DNA of 64,000 nt, taken from the NCBI RefSeq assembly GCF_014066305.1, contig NW_023501121.1, positions 99,805 through 163,804 on the forward strand. The letters run 5' to 3'. Every line of letters starts with the position of its first letter. Position 1 is the first letter of the stretch. Source of the stretch: Letharia columbiana (Eukaryota; Ascomycota; Lecanoromycetes; Lecanorales; Parmeliaceae). The translations under genes and the position numbers were made by a program. This document shows positions 45,701 through 56,939 of the stretch, in pieces. The notes under the pieces are model-generated. The model searched no databases. It saw nothing but the letters and a program-made list of their open reading frames with translations, and was not told the DNA's origin.

Positions 45701-48700
45701 AAACATAGCGATCTATGGAAAGAAACCTGAGCCCAATGCCAAAAAGGGAAAAGCCAAGCCAAGCAAAGTCGAACGGCGATACGAATGGCTAGAGCCAGCT
45801 AATATCACCGACATCGATAAAAACCGTCCAGATCATCCAGATTACGACCCAAGGACAGTGTACGTACCGAAGTCGGCATGGATGGATTTCTCCCCTTTTG
45901 AACACCAGTACTGGGAGATCAAGCAAAAACATTGGGACACAATAGTCTTCTTCAAGAAGGGCAAGTTCTACGAGCTCTACGAAAATGATGCCACCATTGG
46001 GCATCAACTCTTCGACTTGAAGCTTACTGATCGTGTAAACATGCGCATGGTCGGCGTACCCGAAGCTTCTTTAGACATTTGGGCCAATCAGTTCGTGGTT
46101 AAAGGATATAAAATTGCGCGTGTGGACCAGGTCGAATCTGCTTTGGGCAAAGAGATGCGAGAGCGAGACAGCGGACAGTGTGGTAAGGCCACGAAGGTAG
46201 ACGAGAAGATGAAAAAGATCATCAACCGAGAGCTTGCATGCGTGCTTACAAGCGGCACTCTTGTTGACCCGGGCATGCTTCAAGACGACATGTCCACGTA
46301 CTGCGTGGCCATAAAGGAGTCGGAGCAAGAGGGACGGCCTGCTTTCGGCATCGCGTTCGTGGATACCGCTACCGCTCAATTCTTCTTGACTGGTTTCGAG
46401 GATGATGTCGAGATGACGAAGTTTGAAACGCTCATCGCGCAGATAAGGCCTCGTGAAGTCTTGCTTGAGAAGTCCTGTTCATCCACGAAAGCATTGAGGA
46501 TCTTAAAAAACAGCACTGGGCCAAACACGTCAATAGTATCCTTGAAGGCTGGTAAAGAGTTCTGGACAGCGGACACCGCATGCAGAGAGATGGATGCTGC
46601 TCGATACTTCGTGAATGATGATGGAGACAACATCGAAGCTTGGCCAGAACCTTTGCGGCAGGCCCGAGAGGAACATGAGTCTGTGATGTCTGCGTTCGGT
46701 GCATTGGTTCAATATCTACGGACTCTGCAGATTGAGCGTGATCTTGTGACCCTGGGCAACGTATCTTGGTATGATCCCATCAGAAGTGCGGGCACCCTTA
46801 TCCTGGACGGAAAGACCTTGATCAATCTCGAGATTTTCGCGAATTCGTTTGACGGCAGTTCGGAGGGCACCTTGTTCAGTCTCTTGAATCGATGCATCAC
46901 TCCATTTGGAAAGCGAACGTTCAAACAATGGGTATGCCACCCTCTTATGGACGCATCAAAGATCAACGCACGCCTCGATGCTGTTGAGTCTCTCAATGCA
47001 GATACTACCCTTCGGGATCAATTTACTTCCCAGCTCTCGAAACTGCCTGATCTTGAACGAACAATATCTCGCATTCACGCCGGTGTATGCAAGGCTCAAG
47101 AATTTGTGCGAGTCCTTGATGGCTTCGAGCAGATCGATTATACAATGGGCGTCTTGCGTAATATGGGCTCGGGCGACGGGATCATCGGTCAATTGGTTAC
47201 GAGCATGCCAAACATGAGAGAACTCCTCAAGTATTGGAATAATGCCTTTGACCAGGATAAAGCAAAAGAAGCAGGCCTACTTATTCCCGAGCGCGGCGTC
47301 GAAGAGGACTTCGACGCGAGCCAAGAGGACCAAGGCGCCCGATAGTCCTGGACTATTTATCGGACTATTAGTCTGGACTAGTCTACTGGACCAATAGTCC
47401 AGACTAGTCCGATGATTTTGTTAATAGTCCTAGACTAGTCTAGGTATTTGATAGACTAGTCTAGGACTATTAGTTCTAATAGTCCAATAATCGATTTGTA
47501 AGCGTGCATATTTAAGTCTAGTGGGCGTATTTTTAGTAGCAACCGAAGACCAGATTTTGTCTACAAGGCACGCCACATGAACAGTCATTCTTTATTCAAT
47601 AAATATATCATTATGGCACACAATAACAGCGATTCCGAGCTATCGGAGGCCCCTACTATTGCTATCAACCCATTCAATATCGCCGTAGGGTCCGTAGCCT
47701 TCAGCAGCAAGAAAGCTTCGGAAGAGTCTTTATATAAGTAGACTAATAGTCCGGGACTAGTCTAAATTGTCTAGACTAGTCCAGGCTTTGGACGGACTAT
47801 GGACTATTTGTATAGCTTCAATTTAGACTAGTCCGGCCCTCAGGACTAGTAGTCCGGACTATCGGGCGCCTTGGCCAAGACCGCATTCAGAGCTTGCTGG
47901 CCGATTTGGAGACTCTACTGAAGAAGACAAGGAAAGAACTGAGATCCAACGATATCGTCTACGCGGACAACGGAAAAGAAATATACCAGCTCGAAGTCCC
48001 TGTAAAAGTCAAAGGGATACCGAAAAATTAGGATCAAATGTCCGCAACCCAAAAAGTCAAGCGCTACTACAATCCTGAGCTCCGAGGTCTCGTCCGCAAA
48101 CTTCAAGAAGCACAAGAAACGCATGGCCAAATCGTCAAAGAGGTATCTGGCCGCTTCTTCAAGAAGTTTGATGAAGACTATGTGACGTGGCTGGCGGCAG
48201 TACGAATTGTGGCACAATTGAACTGTTTGATATGTCTGGCTAAAGCATCTTCAGCATTGGGTAAGCCGAGCTATCGACCTGAGTTTGTTCATGATGAAAG
48301 GAGCGTGGTCGATTTTGAAGACCTTCGCCATCCGTGCATGCTTCCCAACGTCACAGACTTCATCCCCAATGATGTCAAGCTCGGTGGTGGAATGCCCAAC
48401 CTCAACCTGCTGACAGGTGCCAATGCAGCTGGTAAATCCACCGTGCTCAGAATAACCTGCGTTGCCGTTATCATGGCCCAAATCGGCTGCTATGTCCCCG
48501 CCATATCTGCTCGCCTTACTCCCGTCGATAGAATCATATCCCGCCTTGGTGCACAGGACAATATCTTCGCCGCCCAATCTACCTTCTTCGTTGAGCTTGC
48601 AGAAACCAAGAAGATTCTTTCCGAAGCCACCCCTCGCTCTCTCGTCATCCTCGACGAACTTGGCCGCGGCACTTCATCCTACGACGGTGTGGCAGTGGCC

Positions 48701-49135
48701 CAAGCGGTTCTGCACCATGTCGCCTCCCATATTGGCTGTGTTGGCTTCTTCGCTACCCACTACCATTCTTTAGCCGCCGAATTCGCCACTCACCCCGAAG
48801 TCCGCAACTGCCGCATGCGTATACACGTTGACGACGAAAACCGTCGTGTCACCTTCCTTTACAAGCTGGAAGACGGAGTCGCGGAGGGCAGCTTCGGCAT
48901 GCATTGTGCGAGTATATGCGGGATCCCCGAAAAGGTGGTCGGGGAGGCGGAGGTAGCGGCCAAGAAGTGGGAGCATACCGCTAAGATCAAGGAGACTCTG
49001 GACGTGGCGAGACAGGGGTGCTGGATCCCGTTGGGGATGCAGAGCGATGTCGCTTGGATGCTCAGGGAAGAGCTGGAAGAGGCTGTCGGGGCGAGAGGAG
49101 TGGATGTGTTGAGAAGGGCTATTGAAGGGCTGTAG
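45684..49135 (+). pseudogene. MSH6: MSH6-type DNA mismatch repair protein, disrupted
   Basis: The identity rests on the mismatch-binding segment FFKKGKFYELYENDATIGHQ with the Phe-Tyr-Glu motif, YKIARVDQVESALGKEMRER, the ATPase Walker A TGANAAGKST (about 48414), STFFVELAETKKIL, Walker B LVILDELGRGTSS and FFATHYHSL, then KLEDGVAEGSFGMHCA. MSH6 pairs with MSH2 to detect base mismatches. The PCNA-binding N-terminus (roughly 250-300 residues in fungi) is missing; homology begins near 45720 against element sequence. A 547-bp element (47327-47873) splits the clamp/lever region, and a TAG at 48029-48031 stands where a Trp codon (TGG) is expected. The two long open pieces are 45684-47345 and 48032-49135, the latter including an ATG at 48038. 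Confidence 0.92.
47327..47873 (+). mobile_element. hAT-like miniature element inside MSH6
   Basis: GCCAAGA at 47320-47326 and 47874-47880 is a 7-bp direct repeat, close to the 8-bp size of hAT. Inverted ends CAAGGCGCCCGATAGTCC lie at 47331-47348 and, inverted, 47856-47873. The subterminal regions are packed with GGACTAGTCC-type motifs. A 42-codon frame at 47614-47742 (SDSELSEAPTIAINPFNI) is probably the start of a lost transposase. Removing the insert restores MSH6 sense across the junction. Confidence 0.78.
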
Positions 49136-49807
49136 GACTCCCAGTCCAGATGGATGACTGCGTCGATGGGGGTCCTCATACTGGGCTGGAGTGGCAGGGT
49201 TGGCTTGGGCTTTGAATCAACGTTATGGACAGTCTAGACGGTTCGCTTCTTTTTGGCGCATTTCTCACTCGGCGTCGTCGGCTTTAAAACATGCGTTCGT
49301 TCGTCTTCACACAATATCCCATCAGCAGATAGCGTTCCTGTCATAGCAAGCATGTAATAGTAGCGAGATGCTTTGAAGCTTAAATGTCTGGCATTGATGT
49401 AGCTAAAGCCTTAGATGAGCTATCAATGTAGCCAACTTCCAGTCCTTGCCTGACCTGACGACCTATCATCTCGAGATCCAAACGATCACCACTTCCAATG
49501 CAAATCTGATGCCCTTTCCACCTGAAACGTATGACCAAGGACGAGTATCCACCCACGAGCGCTGAGAGAAAGGGAAATTGATGCCCAGATCCACCAGGAG
49601 CGTATCCGTTGAGTCGATCTTTGAGAGGAAGGCGAGATCGAGGTAGCTGGTTACCGGATACTTTGGTGGGGATCGGGACACTGTGTTGGGCTGTTAGTAG
49701 TGTGTACAGATATCATAGTAAATGCGGCGGAAGCCACGCTGAATACAGATCTATAAAGAGAGAGAGGACAGAGTTGGATAAAGCAAGGACGCAAGGGTAT
49801 CTTCACC
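49136..49807. other. Intergenic region downstream of MSH6
   Basis: Composition is ordinary. Short frames on both strands have no motif. It likely contains the convergent 3' ends of MSH6 and the gene at 49808-50825. Confidence 0.5.
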
Positions 49808-50825
49808 TCAAGCAGCCTGGCCCTCAGTGGTGTAGATGTTGAACAGCTCATCTTCGGCCATCTTCTGCTCCTCCGCATCAAAGCAACGGTCGTCACCCTC
49901 CTGCTCCTCCTCCTTGACGTTGGCGTCGCCGCCGAAGATGGAGCCCTCCCCGTTGGTCTGAGCGACGGTCTCAACCCCGTGAAGCTGGGTGTTGGCAGCG
50001 TCATTGTTGTCGTCGGCGGCGGCCCCATCGGCACTGGTAGTGACTTTTGCGTTGGCATTTCTCTTGGCTCGCTTAGTGGGAGTGGCGTTGGGATCTTTGG
50101 GCTTGCTTGGGCCACGCTTGCGTTTGGGGGTGGGGGTGGGGGTGGGAGTGGTGATTCCGGTGGCAGCGGTGTCGTTGGTAGCATCCTCATTGGTGGTGGC
50201 CTTGGTGGGAGTGTCACCGTTGGCCTCAGTCTTGGAAGGGCCAGTACGCTTCTTTGCACGACCTTTCTTAGGAGACTCGGCGCCGGGAGTCACTTCAGTA
50301 TCGGCGTCACCTCCTTCAACATCGGCAAGTTCGGTCTTGATGGCCTTGCCGCGCTTCTTAGGAGCAGCTTTGCTAGAGGTAGCTTCATCGTCATCGTCGG
50401 CGTCTCCGTTGGCAGCAGCTTTGCCCTTGGCTTTCTTCGGAGTGGGAGCGGCGGCGGCATTGCTGACGCTTGCGCCAGCCATGAGCTTCTTCTTAAGGGT
50501 AAGGAAGCAGGCATTGGCTGATGCGGCGGTTTTGTACCCGGCGAGCTGGGCCATCTTGGCGTAGTCGATCTGCGTTGAGTGTCAACGGAAAGGCTGCTTC
50601 CAAACGAATTTGATGACAGAAGTGAGGTGCAGTAGGAAAGCTTGAAATTTGAAGCCGTAGAATGTGCAGAACGGATGACGTGGAAACAGTCAAGGCCAGG
50701 AAAATGTTTTGATGTTAGGAAACGCTATCCGAGCTCACCTGCAGTGCACTGTCATCCTTCAATGACTGGAAGGCGATTGCGAGCAAGTTCACATCGCGAG
50801 CAGTGAGCTGAGGGGTTGAAGACAT
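49808..50825 (-). CDS. Probable nuclear DNA-binding protein, two exons
   Basis: Exon 1 is 50825-50739 (29 codons) and exon 2 is 50569-49808. The 169-base intron has a GTGAGC donor and a CGCAG acceptor. The 282-residue product starts TPQLTARDVNLLAIAFQSL, continues over the splice with IDYAKMAQLAGYKTAASANA and CFLTLKKKL: a small helical module common at the N-terminus of Pezizomycotina nuclear proteins and Myb-like in pattern. The rest is low complexity, rich in Ala, Lys, Thr and Asp, with several basic patches (PKKAKGK, PKKRGKA, PKRKRGPSKPK) that look like nuclear signals and AT-hook-like segments, and an acidic C-terminus. The exact role is unknown. The frame is clean and the splice sites agree. 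Confidence 0.8.
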
Positions 50826-52042
<1,217 letters not shown>

Positions 52043-52099
52043 CAAAGTTGCCCTATACGGCGTTAGCGTAACTGCTTATTTAGACATACAAAATTGAAA

Positions 52100-52780
52100 G
52101 AATATTGCGGAGACAGTTCAGCAGCAGCGGTGACACAACAGATCTGCTCTCCACGATCTCACATCAATCTACTTAGTCAGCTACTCAGCCAGTCACTCAG
52201 TCTGATATTCTGCAAGAGGAGGAATAATGCACTACGGAGAGAATTGCAGCAGCAGTGACACAACAGACCTGCTCTCCACGATCTCACACCAGCCCGATAC
52301 TCAGTAAGAGGAGGAACCACTGCAGCAGGCAAATGCGGAGAACATTGCGGAGACAGTCAGCAGCAGCAGTGACACAACAGACCTGCTCTCCACGATCTCA
52401 CACCGATCTACTCAGTCAGCTACTCAGCCAGTCACTCAGCCAATCACTCAACAAGAGGAGGAGCAATGCAGTACGGAGAATTTTGCGGAGATAGTCAGCA
52501 GCAGCAGTGACACAACAGGTCTACTCTCCACAGTCTCATATCAATCCACTCAGTTATCCACTCAGTCAGCCACTTAGCCAGAGCACTCAGTTGAGCAAGA
52601 GGAGGGACCACCGCAGCAGGCAAATGCGGAGAACACTGCGGAGAGACCAAGCGACAATAAGGCCACCATCATCAAGAACACGGCTCAGCTCTCCAAAATC
52701 CCACGACATATGCTCTCCACGATCCCACGTCAAATCACCACTCAGCAGGCGGAGAACGACACTACAATTTGGCCTGCTAT
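52100..52780 (+). repeat. Imperfect 115-140 bp tandem repeat, Ser/Thr/Gln-coding in one frame
   Basis: TGACACAACAG occurs at 52131, 52256, 52370 and 52508, followed each time by CTGCTCTCCACGATCTCA or a variant and strings of CACTCAGYCA. One frame reads SSSSDTTDLLSTISHRSTQS with a TAG in the fourth unit. It looks like a decayed coding repeat rather than a live gene. Confidence 0.6.
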
Positions 52781-53319
52781 ATCCGCGTGCCTAGGCAATA
52801 TCATATTGTAGTACATCACTGCAATAAGCACACAAGAGAAGGATCTACTACGTCGATCACAGCCAATTAAACCTCTGCAGGCAGGGGTCATCTATCGGAC
52901 GATGCATATTTGGACGAATTGAAACCGTCCGATGTCTTGTTTCGACAGCCATTTCATTATTCGAAAGTTTTCATTCCAGTAGGAGATTTCGTGGGATACA
53001 CACCACTAATTAGCCCGGTGTCTCCATTTCTTTCCAGCATTCGAAAAACTATGGGCAAATTACAAATTCATACCCCAAACTATGGGATTCTTACAAATTC
53101 ATACCCCATCTTACATTTTCATACCCCTCACCAAAAAAATGGGGTATGAATTTGTAAGTTGCCAGTCTTTGGGGTATGAATTTGTAAGTTACCATTTCTT
53201 GGGGTATGAAAATGTAAGATACCATCAACTTGTAGATGTAGTTATCCCTATACCTGTAAATCATTAGAAGGGTATTTAGGGTGTTCCAGGCTACCTACCC
53301 CAATCGTTAGTAACCCGAG

Positions 53320-53408
53320 TTACCGCTAAAGGGTAAAATAGGGGTGTTTGCATTTCACGCTGCAGACACCCCTAAGAGGCCCCGCAGGGGCCCCCGGAGG
53401 AATAATTC
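53320..53408. repeat. GC-rich foldback-related segment
   Basis: AAATAGGGGTGTTTGCATTT and GCAGACACCCCTAAGAGGCC, followed by GGAGGAATAATTC, match the inverse of about 39796-39855. After the LTR insertion the sequence continues as AATTCCTAACA, like the end of the 26905-27326 element. Confidence 0.7.
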
Positions 53409-53599
53409 TGTTAGAATTTCAGGTATGTGGTGTGTAGAACGGACGGATTGATTCTCCAAAACCTCTCCGGGGCCAGGTCCTAAATACAGTACAAAATCAG
53501 GTGGCTGGAAAACATGGTGGCTGGGATGCGCGGGAGCCACATTTCAACACTCCCCTGCAGCCACGCTCCCAGTCCACCCAACAAGAAATGAAGCTATAC

Positions 53600-54120
53600 A
53601 CAACTCCCAACAACAGGCCATTCCAGCCTCAACAACAGGCCATTCCAGCCTCAACAACAACAGGCCGTTCCAGCCGTAACAATAACAAGCCTCAACAACA
53701 GGTCCAGCCTCAACAACAGGCCATTCCAGCCTCAACAACAACAGGCCATTCCAGCCGTAACAATAACAAGCCTCAACAAACAACAGGCCATTCCAGCCTC
53801 AACAACAACAGGCCATTCCAGCCGTAACAACAATAGGCCATTCCAGCCGTAACAACAATAGGCCATTCCAGCCGTAACAATAGGCCATTCCAGCCGTTCA
53901 CAGGCCATTCCAGCCTCTCAACAACAGGCCATTCCAGCCTTTCAACAACAGGCAGCCTTTCACAGGCCATTCCAGCCTTTCAACAAGAGGCCATTCCAGC
54001 CTTTCAACAAGAGGCCATTCCAGCCTTTCAACAAGAGGCCATTCCAGCCTTTCACAGGCCATTCCAGCCTTTCAACAAGAGGCCATTCCAGCCTTTCAAC
54101 AACGATAGGCCATTCCAGCC
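53600..54120. repeat. Minisatellite with the core AGGCCATTCCAGCCT
   Basis: More than 20 copies of AGGCCATTCCAGCC are separated by CAACAACAA, GTAACAA or TTTCAACAAG. The core can pair AGGC with GCCT around a CATTCCA loop. Reading frames here (for example LEWPVV on the minus strand) are products of the repeat. Confidence 0.9.
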
Positions 54121-54127
54121 GTAACAC

Positions 54128-54333
54128 ACACCATCCTGGTGTAACACGTCTTCCTGACGTAACATTTGACACCCATCCTGGGTAACACGTCTTCTTAACG
54201 TAACACCCCTTCCTGGGGTAACATAACATGCCTCTAGAGCATAACACCCTTCCTGGGTAACAAGAGTAAGACGTGACACTCCACCTCGGAGTAATGTAGC
54301 CATTCCACATAGAACTTGTATGCCACACTGGCA
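54128..54333. repeat. Array of nine short hairpins with differing stems
   Basis: Stem-loop-stem units lie at 54128-54142, 54146-54160, 54171-54183, 54187-54201, 54205-54219, 54228-54242, 54246-54258, 54278-54292 and 54321-54333. The left stems are ACACC, ACGTC, ACCC, ACGTC, ACCCC, ATGC, ACCC, ACTCC and TGCC. Each is followed by its own complement, except for one C-A mismatch in the fourth. Most loops are five bases (ATCCT or TTCCT). AAC follows most of the first seven units. Confidence 0.85.
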
Positions 54334-54398
54334 CGTGTCTCCATTGTCTGTAGTCCTTCGCGACGTTCCTCTTTGCCACTATCCTATTCTTTCTATTC

Positions 54399-54458
54399 CG
54401 AGGGTTCTTTGCGACGACGAGGGTTCTTTGCGACGACGAGGGTTCTTTGCGACGACGA
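54399..54458. repeat. Short tandem repeat GAGGGTTCTTTGCGACGAC
   Basis: Three units of 19-20 bp lie in the miniature LTR element interior. Confidence 0.85.
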
Positions 54459-55002
54459 CGGGGGTTATAACTCTGTTACCTGAATTAGTCTTGTAGGAAG
54501 CTGGCATCATAGCGACTTAGCCTGTATGCCCTGCAGACCGGGCTTATAGTGGTAGCGAGGTACGATAGTAGGATAAGGTACGGTAGTAGGACAAGGTACG
54601 GTAGTAGGACGATATGGTAGCAGCGAGGTATAGTAGCAGCGTCAAAACCGGGCTCATAACCTGTTAGAATTTCAGGTATGTGGTGTGTAGAACGGACGGA
54701 TTGATTCTCCAAAACCTCTCCGGGGCCAGGTCCTAAATACAGTACAAAATCAGGTGGCTGGAAAACATGGTGGCTGGGATGCGCGGGGGCCACATTTCAA
54801 CAAATTCCTAACACCAACCCGCCCTATAGATGGCAACTTACAAAATCATACCCCTATTAATGACATCTTACAAAATCATACCCCCTGTTAATGGTATCTT
54901 ACAAATTCATACCCCATTGGGGTATGAAAATGTAAGATGGGGTATGAATTTGTAAGAATCCCATAGTTTGGGGTATGAAAATGTAATTCGCCCAAAAACT
55001 AT

Positions 55003-55883
55003 GCATGCATGCTTCTTGCTATAAGGACATGGCATTTCTCTGTTTTTTGTAGGTAATTATTATGAGATGCCTGCGGGCACATAGATTAATCAACATCTTT
55101 TACATCACACGCATATATAAGTCAAATCACAATGACTCCTTAACATCGGTCTGCTTGTACTTCACTGGGGGGATATATCTATAACGTGGTGTAGTGGCGA
55201 TTACAGCTTAATAGCCTAGTAATATAATTATAAAGGTCGTCGCAACGAGGGCCCCATCATTGAAGGAGTTCATGAGGTATATATGTGGTGAAAGAAGAAG
55301 AATAAGTGAAATTCAAAGAGATTTGTGACTCTTCGGCAAAGGTTTCGCCGAAGTTCGTGATATTGCCTAATCGAGTTAGCGGTAGAAGAGTAGGGCTATT
55401 CCCGCTTTAAATCATTCTTTTAAAATTCGTTGCTAAACCTGTCTACGGAGTCTTGATAGAGAACGCGGCAAAGGACGGTACCAAATATCTTGCTTTCCGC
55501 GGAGATGGCACCGCGAAGAGCGCAACAAGGCCCTGAGGAATGGAGCCATCGCCGCATGTGCGTACTTCAATAAGTATGTTTACGGAGATGCACTGCAATC
55601 TGAAGACCATTTCGAGCGCGTTAGAGCGCTAACAGCGGCTCTTTAGGCGAGACAGGGATCGACAGGGAGGGTCCTCGGGAGACAATGCATTGCAGCATTA
55701 GCACCTCGAGGAGCCTTAATACTTTACAAGACACTGTCTGGCTTACTTTTAGTGCACAGCAAGGCGGGAAGAGAGTCATCTGATCTCTTTCCACATCCTC
55801 TCGTTCCTAATACCATGGTTTGCCGGATGGAAGTGTTCTCGGCTTGGTGAAATGAGGCCACCCTTTAAGTCTCATACAACACG
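55003..55883. other. Upstream region of the glutaminyl cyclase gene
   Basis: Composition is mixed. 55440-55660 reads like decayed coding sequence (RGDGTAKSATRP in part), but no family is recognised. CTCATACAACACG just before the ATG at 55884 is a plausible leader. No TATA box is clear. Confidence 0.4.
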
Positions 55884-56939
55884 ATGAAGGCTAGACTGTC
55901 GTTCCTTCTCTACGCACTAAGGACACTCATACTCATCAGCCTTTCGGCAGCATACACTCCACTGCCTGATGAAGCTCTGAAGGGGATCCCTCGCCCTGGC
56001 GACGATTTCAACATCAGAAATGGCAAGCTGCTTTCCCAAATCCTCCAACCTAGAGTACCTGGTGGCCCAGGCTCTGCCGCCGTGCTCAACCATTTTGCAA
56101 ATTTCTTTGGAAGCGAACTTCCAGAATGGACTATCACATACCAGAACTCCTCCTCCACGATCGCTGTGCTGGGAAACAAAGAGATGCCATTTGTCAACAT
56201 GATTGCGACCAGAGATCCTCCCTGGTCGAACCCCGGAGAAGTTGGCTATCTGACACTGGTCGCTCACTACGACAGCTTAATGAAACCTGAAGGCTTCATT
56301 GGCGCCATTGATAGCGCTGCTCCCTGTGCCATGCTCATGCACACAGCTAAGAGTCTGGAGGATGCCCTCACGAAGAAATGGGCTGGGATGGTAGAAGCTG
56401 GAGACCATGATTTCGAGGACCACAAAGGCCTGCAAATAATACTGCTGGATGGCGAGGAGGCTTTCGATACCTGGTCTGACACCGACTCGATCTATGGAGC
56501 AAAATCACTGGCTGCGGAAATGGAATCAACTTATCATCCGGCACTTTCGACCTACCACAACGCACTATCGACCATCCACCTGTTTGTGTTACTCGATCTG
56601 CTGGGTTCGAGGAATCCCAAAGTCCCAAGTTACTTCAAGGTCACGCACTGGGCATATAAGAAGATGGCGGATCTGGAAAAGCGCCTTCGCAACCACACCC
56701 TCTTCGAGTCATCCGGGTCCTCATGGTTCTACGATGTAGATAAAAGCAACGATCGATGGATGGGTGGAATGATTGGAGATGACCATGTACCCTTCATGGC
56801 CAGAGGGGTGGACGTATTGCATCTGATACCATCACCGTTCCCTCCAGTATGGCACAAAATGAGCGATGATGGCGAGCATCTGGATATGGATACCACGGAG
56901 GATTGGGCTGTGCTGGTGACAGCCTTCGCTGCGGAATGA
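55884..56939 (+). CDS. Glutaminyl-peptide cyclotransferase-like protein (M28 fold), secreted
   Basis: Single exon, 351 residues. Residues 4-23 are a hydrophobic signal segment ending near SAAYT. The M28-type zinc enzyme pattern is clear: LVAHYDS (125-131), GFIGAIDSAAPCAM with ligand Asp143, LLDGEEAF with Glu191/Glu192, LLDLLG with Asp238, GDDHVPFMARGVDVLHLIPS (298-317), and VWH with His324. These correspond to the zinc ligands and catalytic acids of animal and fungal glutaminyl cyclases, which turn N-terminal Gln into pyroglutamate in the secretory pathway. The length is normal for the family. Two N-glycosylation sequons (N88 SS and N270 HT) fit secretion. It is one of the few fully intact genes here. 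Confidence 0.92.
   Translation: MKARLSFLLYALRTLILISLSAAYTPLPDEALKGIPRPGDDFNIRNGKLLSQILQPRVPGGPGSAAVLNHFANFFGSELPEWTITYQNSSSTIAVLGNKEMPFVNMIATRDPPWSNPGEVGYLTLVAHYDSLMKPEGFIGAIDSAAPCAMLMHTAKSLEDALTKKWAGMVEAGDHDFEDHKGLQIILLDGEEAFDTWSDTDSIYGAKSLAAEMESTYHPALSTYHNALSTIHLFVLLDLLGSRNPKVPSYFKVTHWAYKKMADLEKRLRNHTLFESSGSSWFYDVDKSNDRWMGGMIGDDHVPFMARGVDVLHLIPSPFPPVWHKMSDDGEHLDMDTTEDWAVLVTAFAAE

Larger units (their letters stand above)
53409..54802 (-). mobile_element. Miniature LTR retrotransposon (TRIM-like) with a repeat-filled interior
   Basis: LTRs of 141 bp lie at 53409-53549 and 54662-54802 and are almost identical. The 5-bp duplication AATTC lies at 53404-53408 and 54803-54807. On the minus strand the 5' LTR is followed by the primer-binding site GGTTATGAGCCCGG, and a purine tract (CTGCAGGGGAG) precedes the 3' LTR. 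The interior has no gag or pol: it is a minisatellite (53600-54120), a short-hairpin array (54128-54333) and small repeats (54399-54640). The LTRs match the partial one at 39909. Confidence 0.93.
53054..54992. mobile_element. MULE-like non-autonomous element hosting two further layers
   Basis: The inverted ends start GGGCAAATTACA (53054) and GGGCGAATTACA (complement, ending 54992) and share about 80 bases containing several CATACCCC and CTTACAAATT motifs. The target duplication AAAAACTAT (9 bp) is at 53045-53053 and 54993-55001. The same terminus and motifs are found at 39464-40255. The interior is a GC-rich segment with a miniature LTR element inserted into it. Confidence 0.85.

Noticed and set aside
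50000..50560. Plus-strand proteins of 180-190 residues opposite the nuclear protein gene
   Set aside because: They are Gly/Ser/Ala/Val-rich shadows caused by the biased codon use of the minus-strand gene.
55190..55260. tRNA gene
   Set aside because: TGGTGTAGTGGCGATTACAG looks like an A box, but no B box (GGTTCGAATCC type) or acceptor stem follows.
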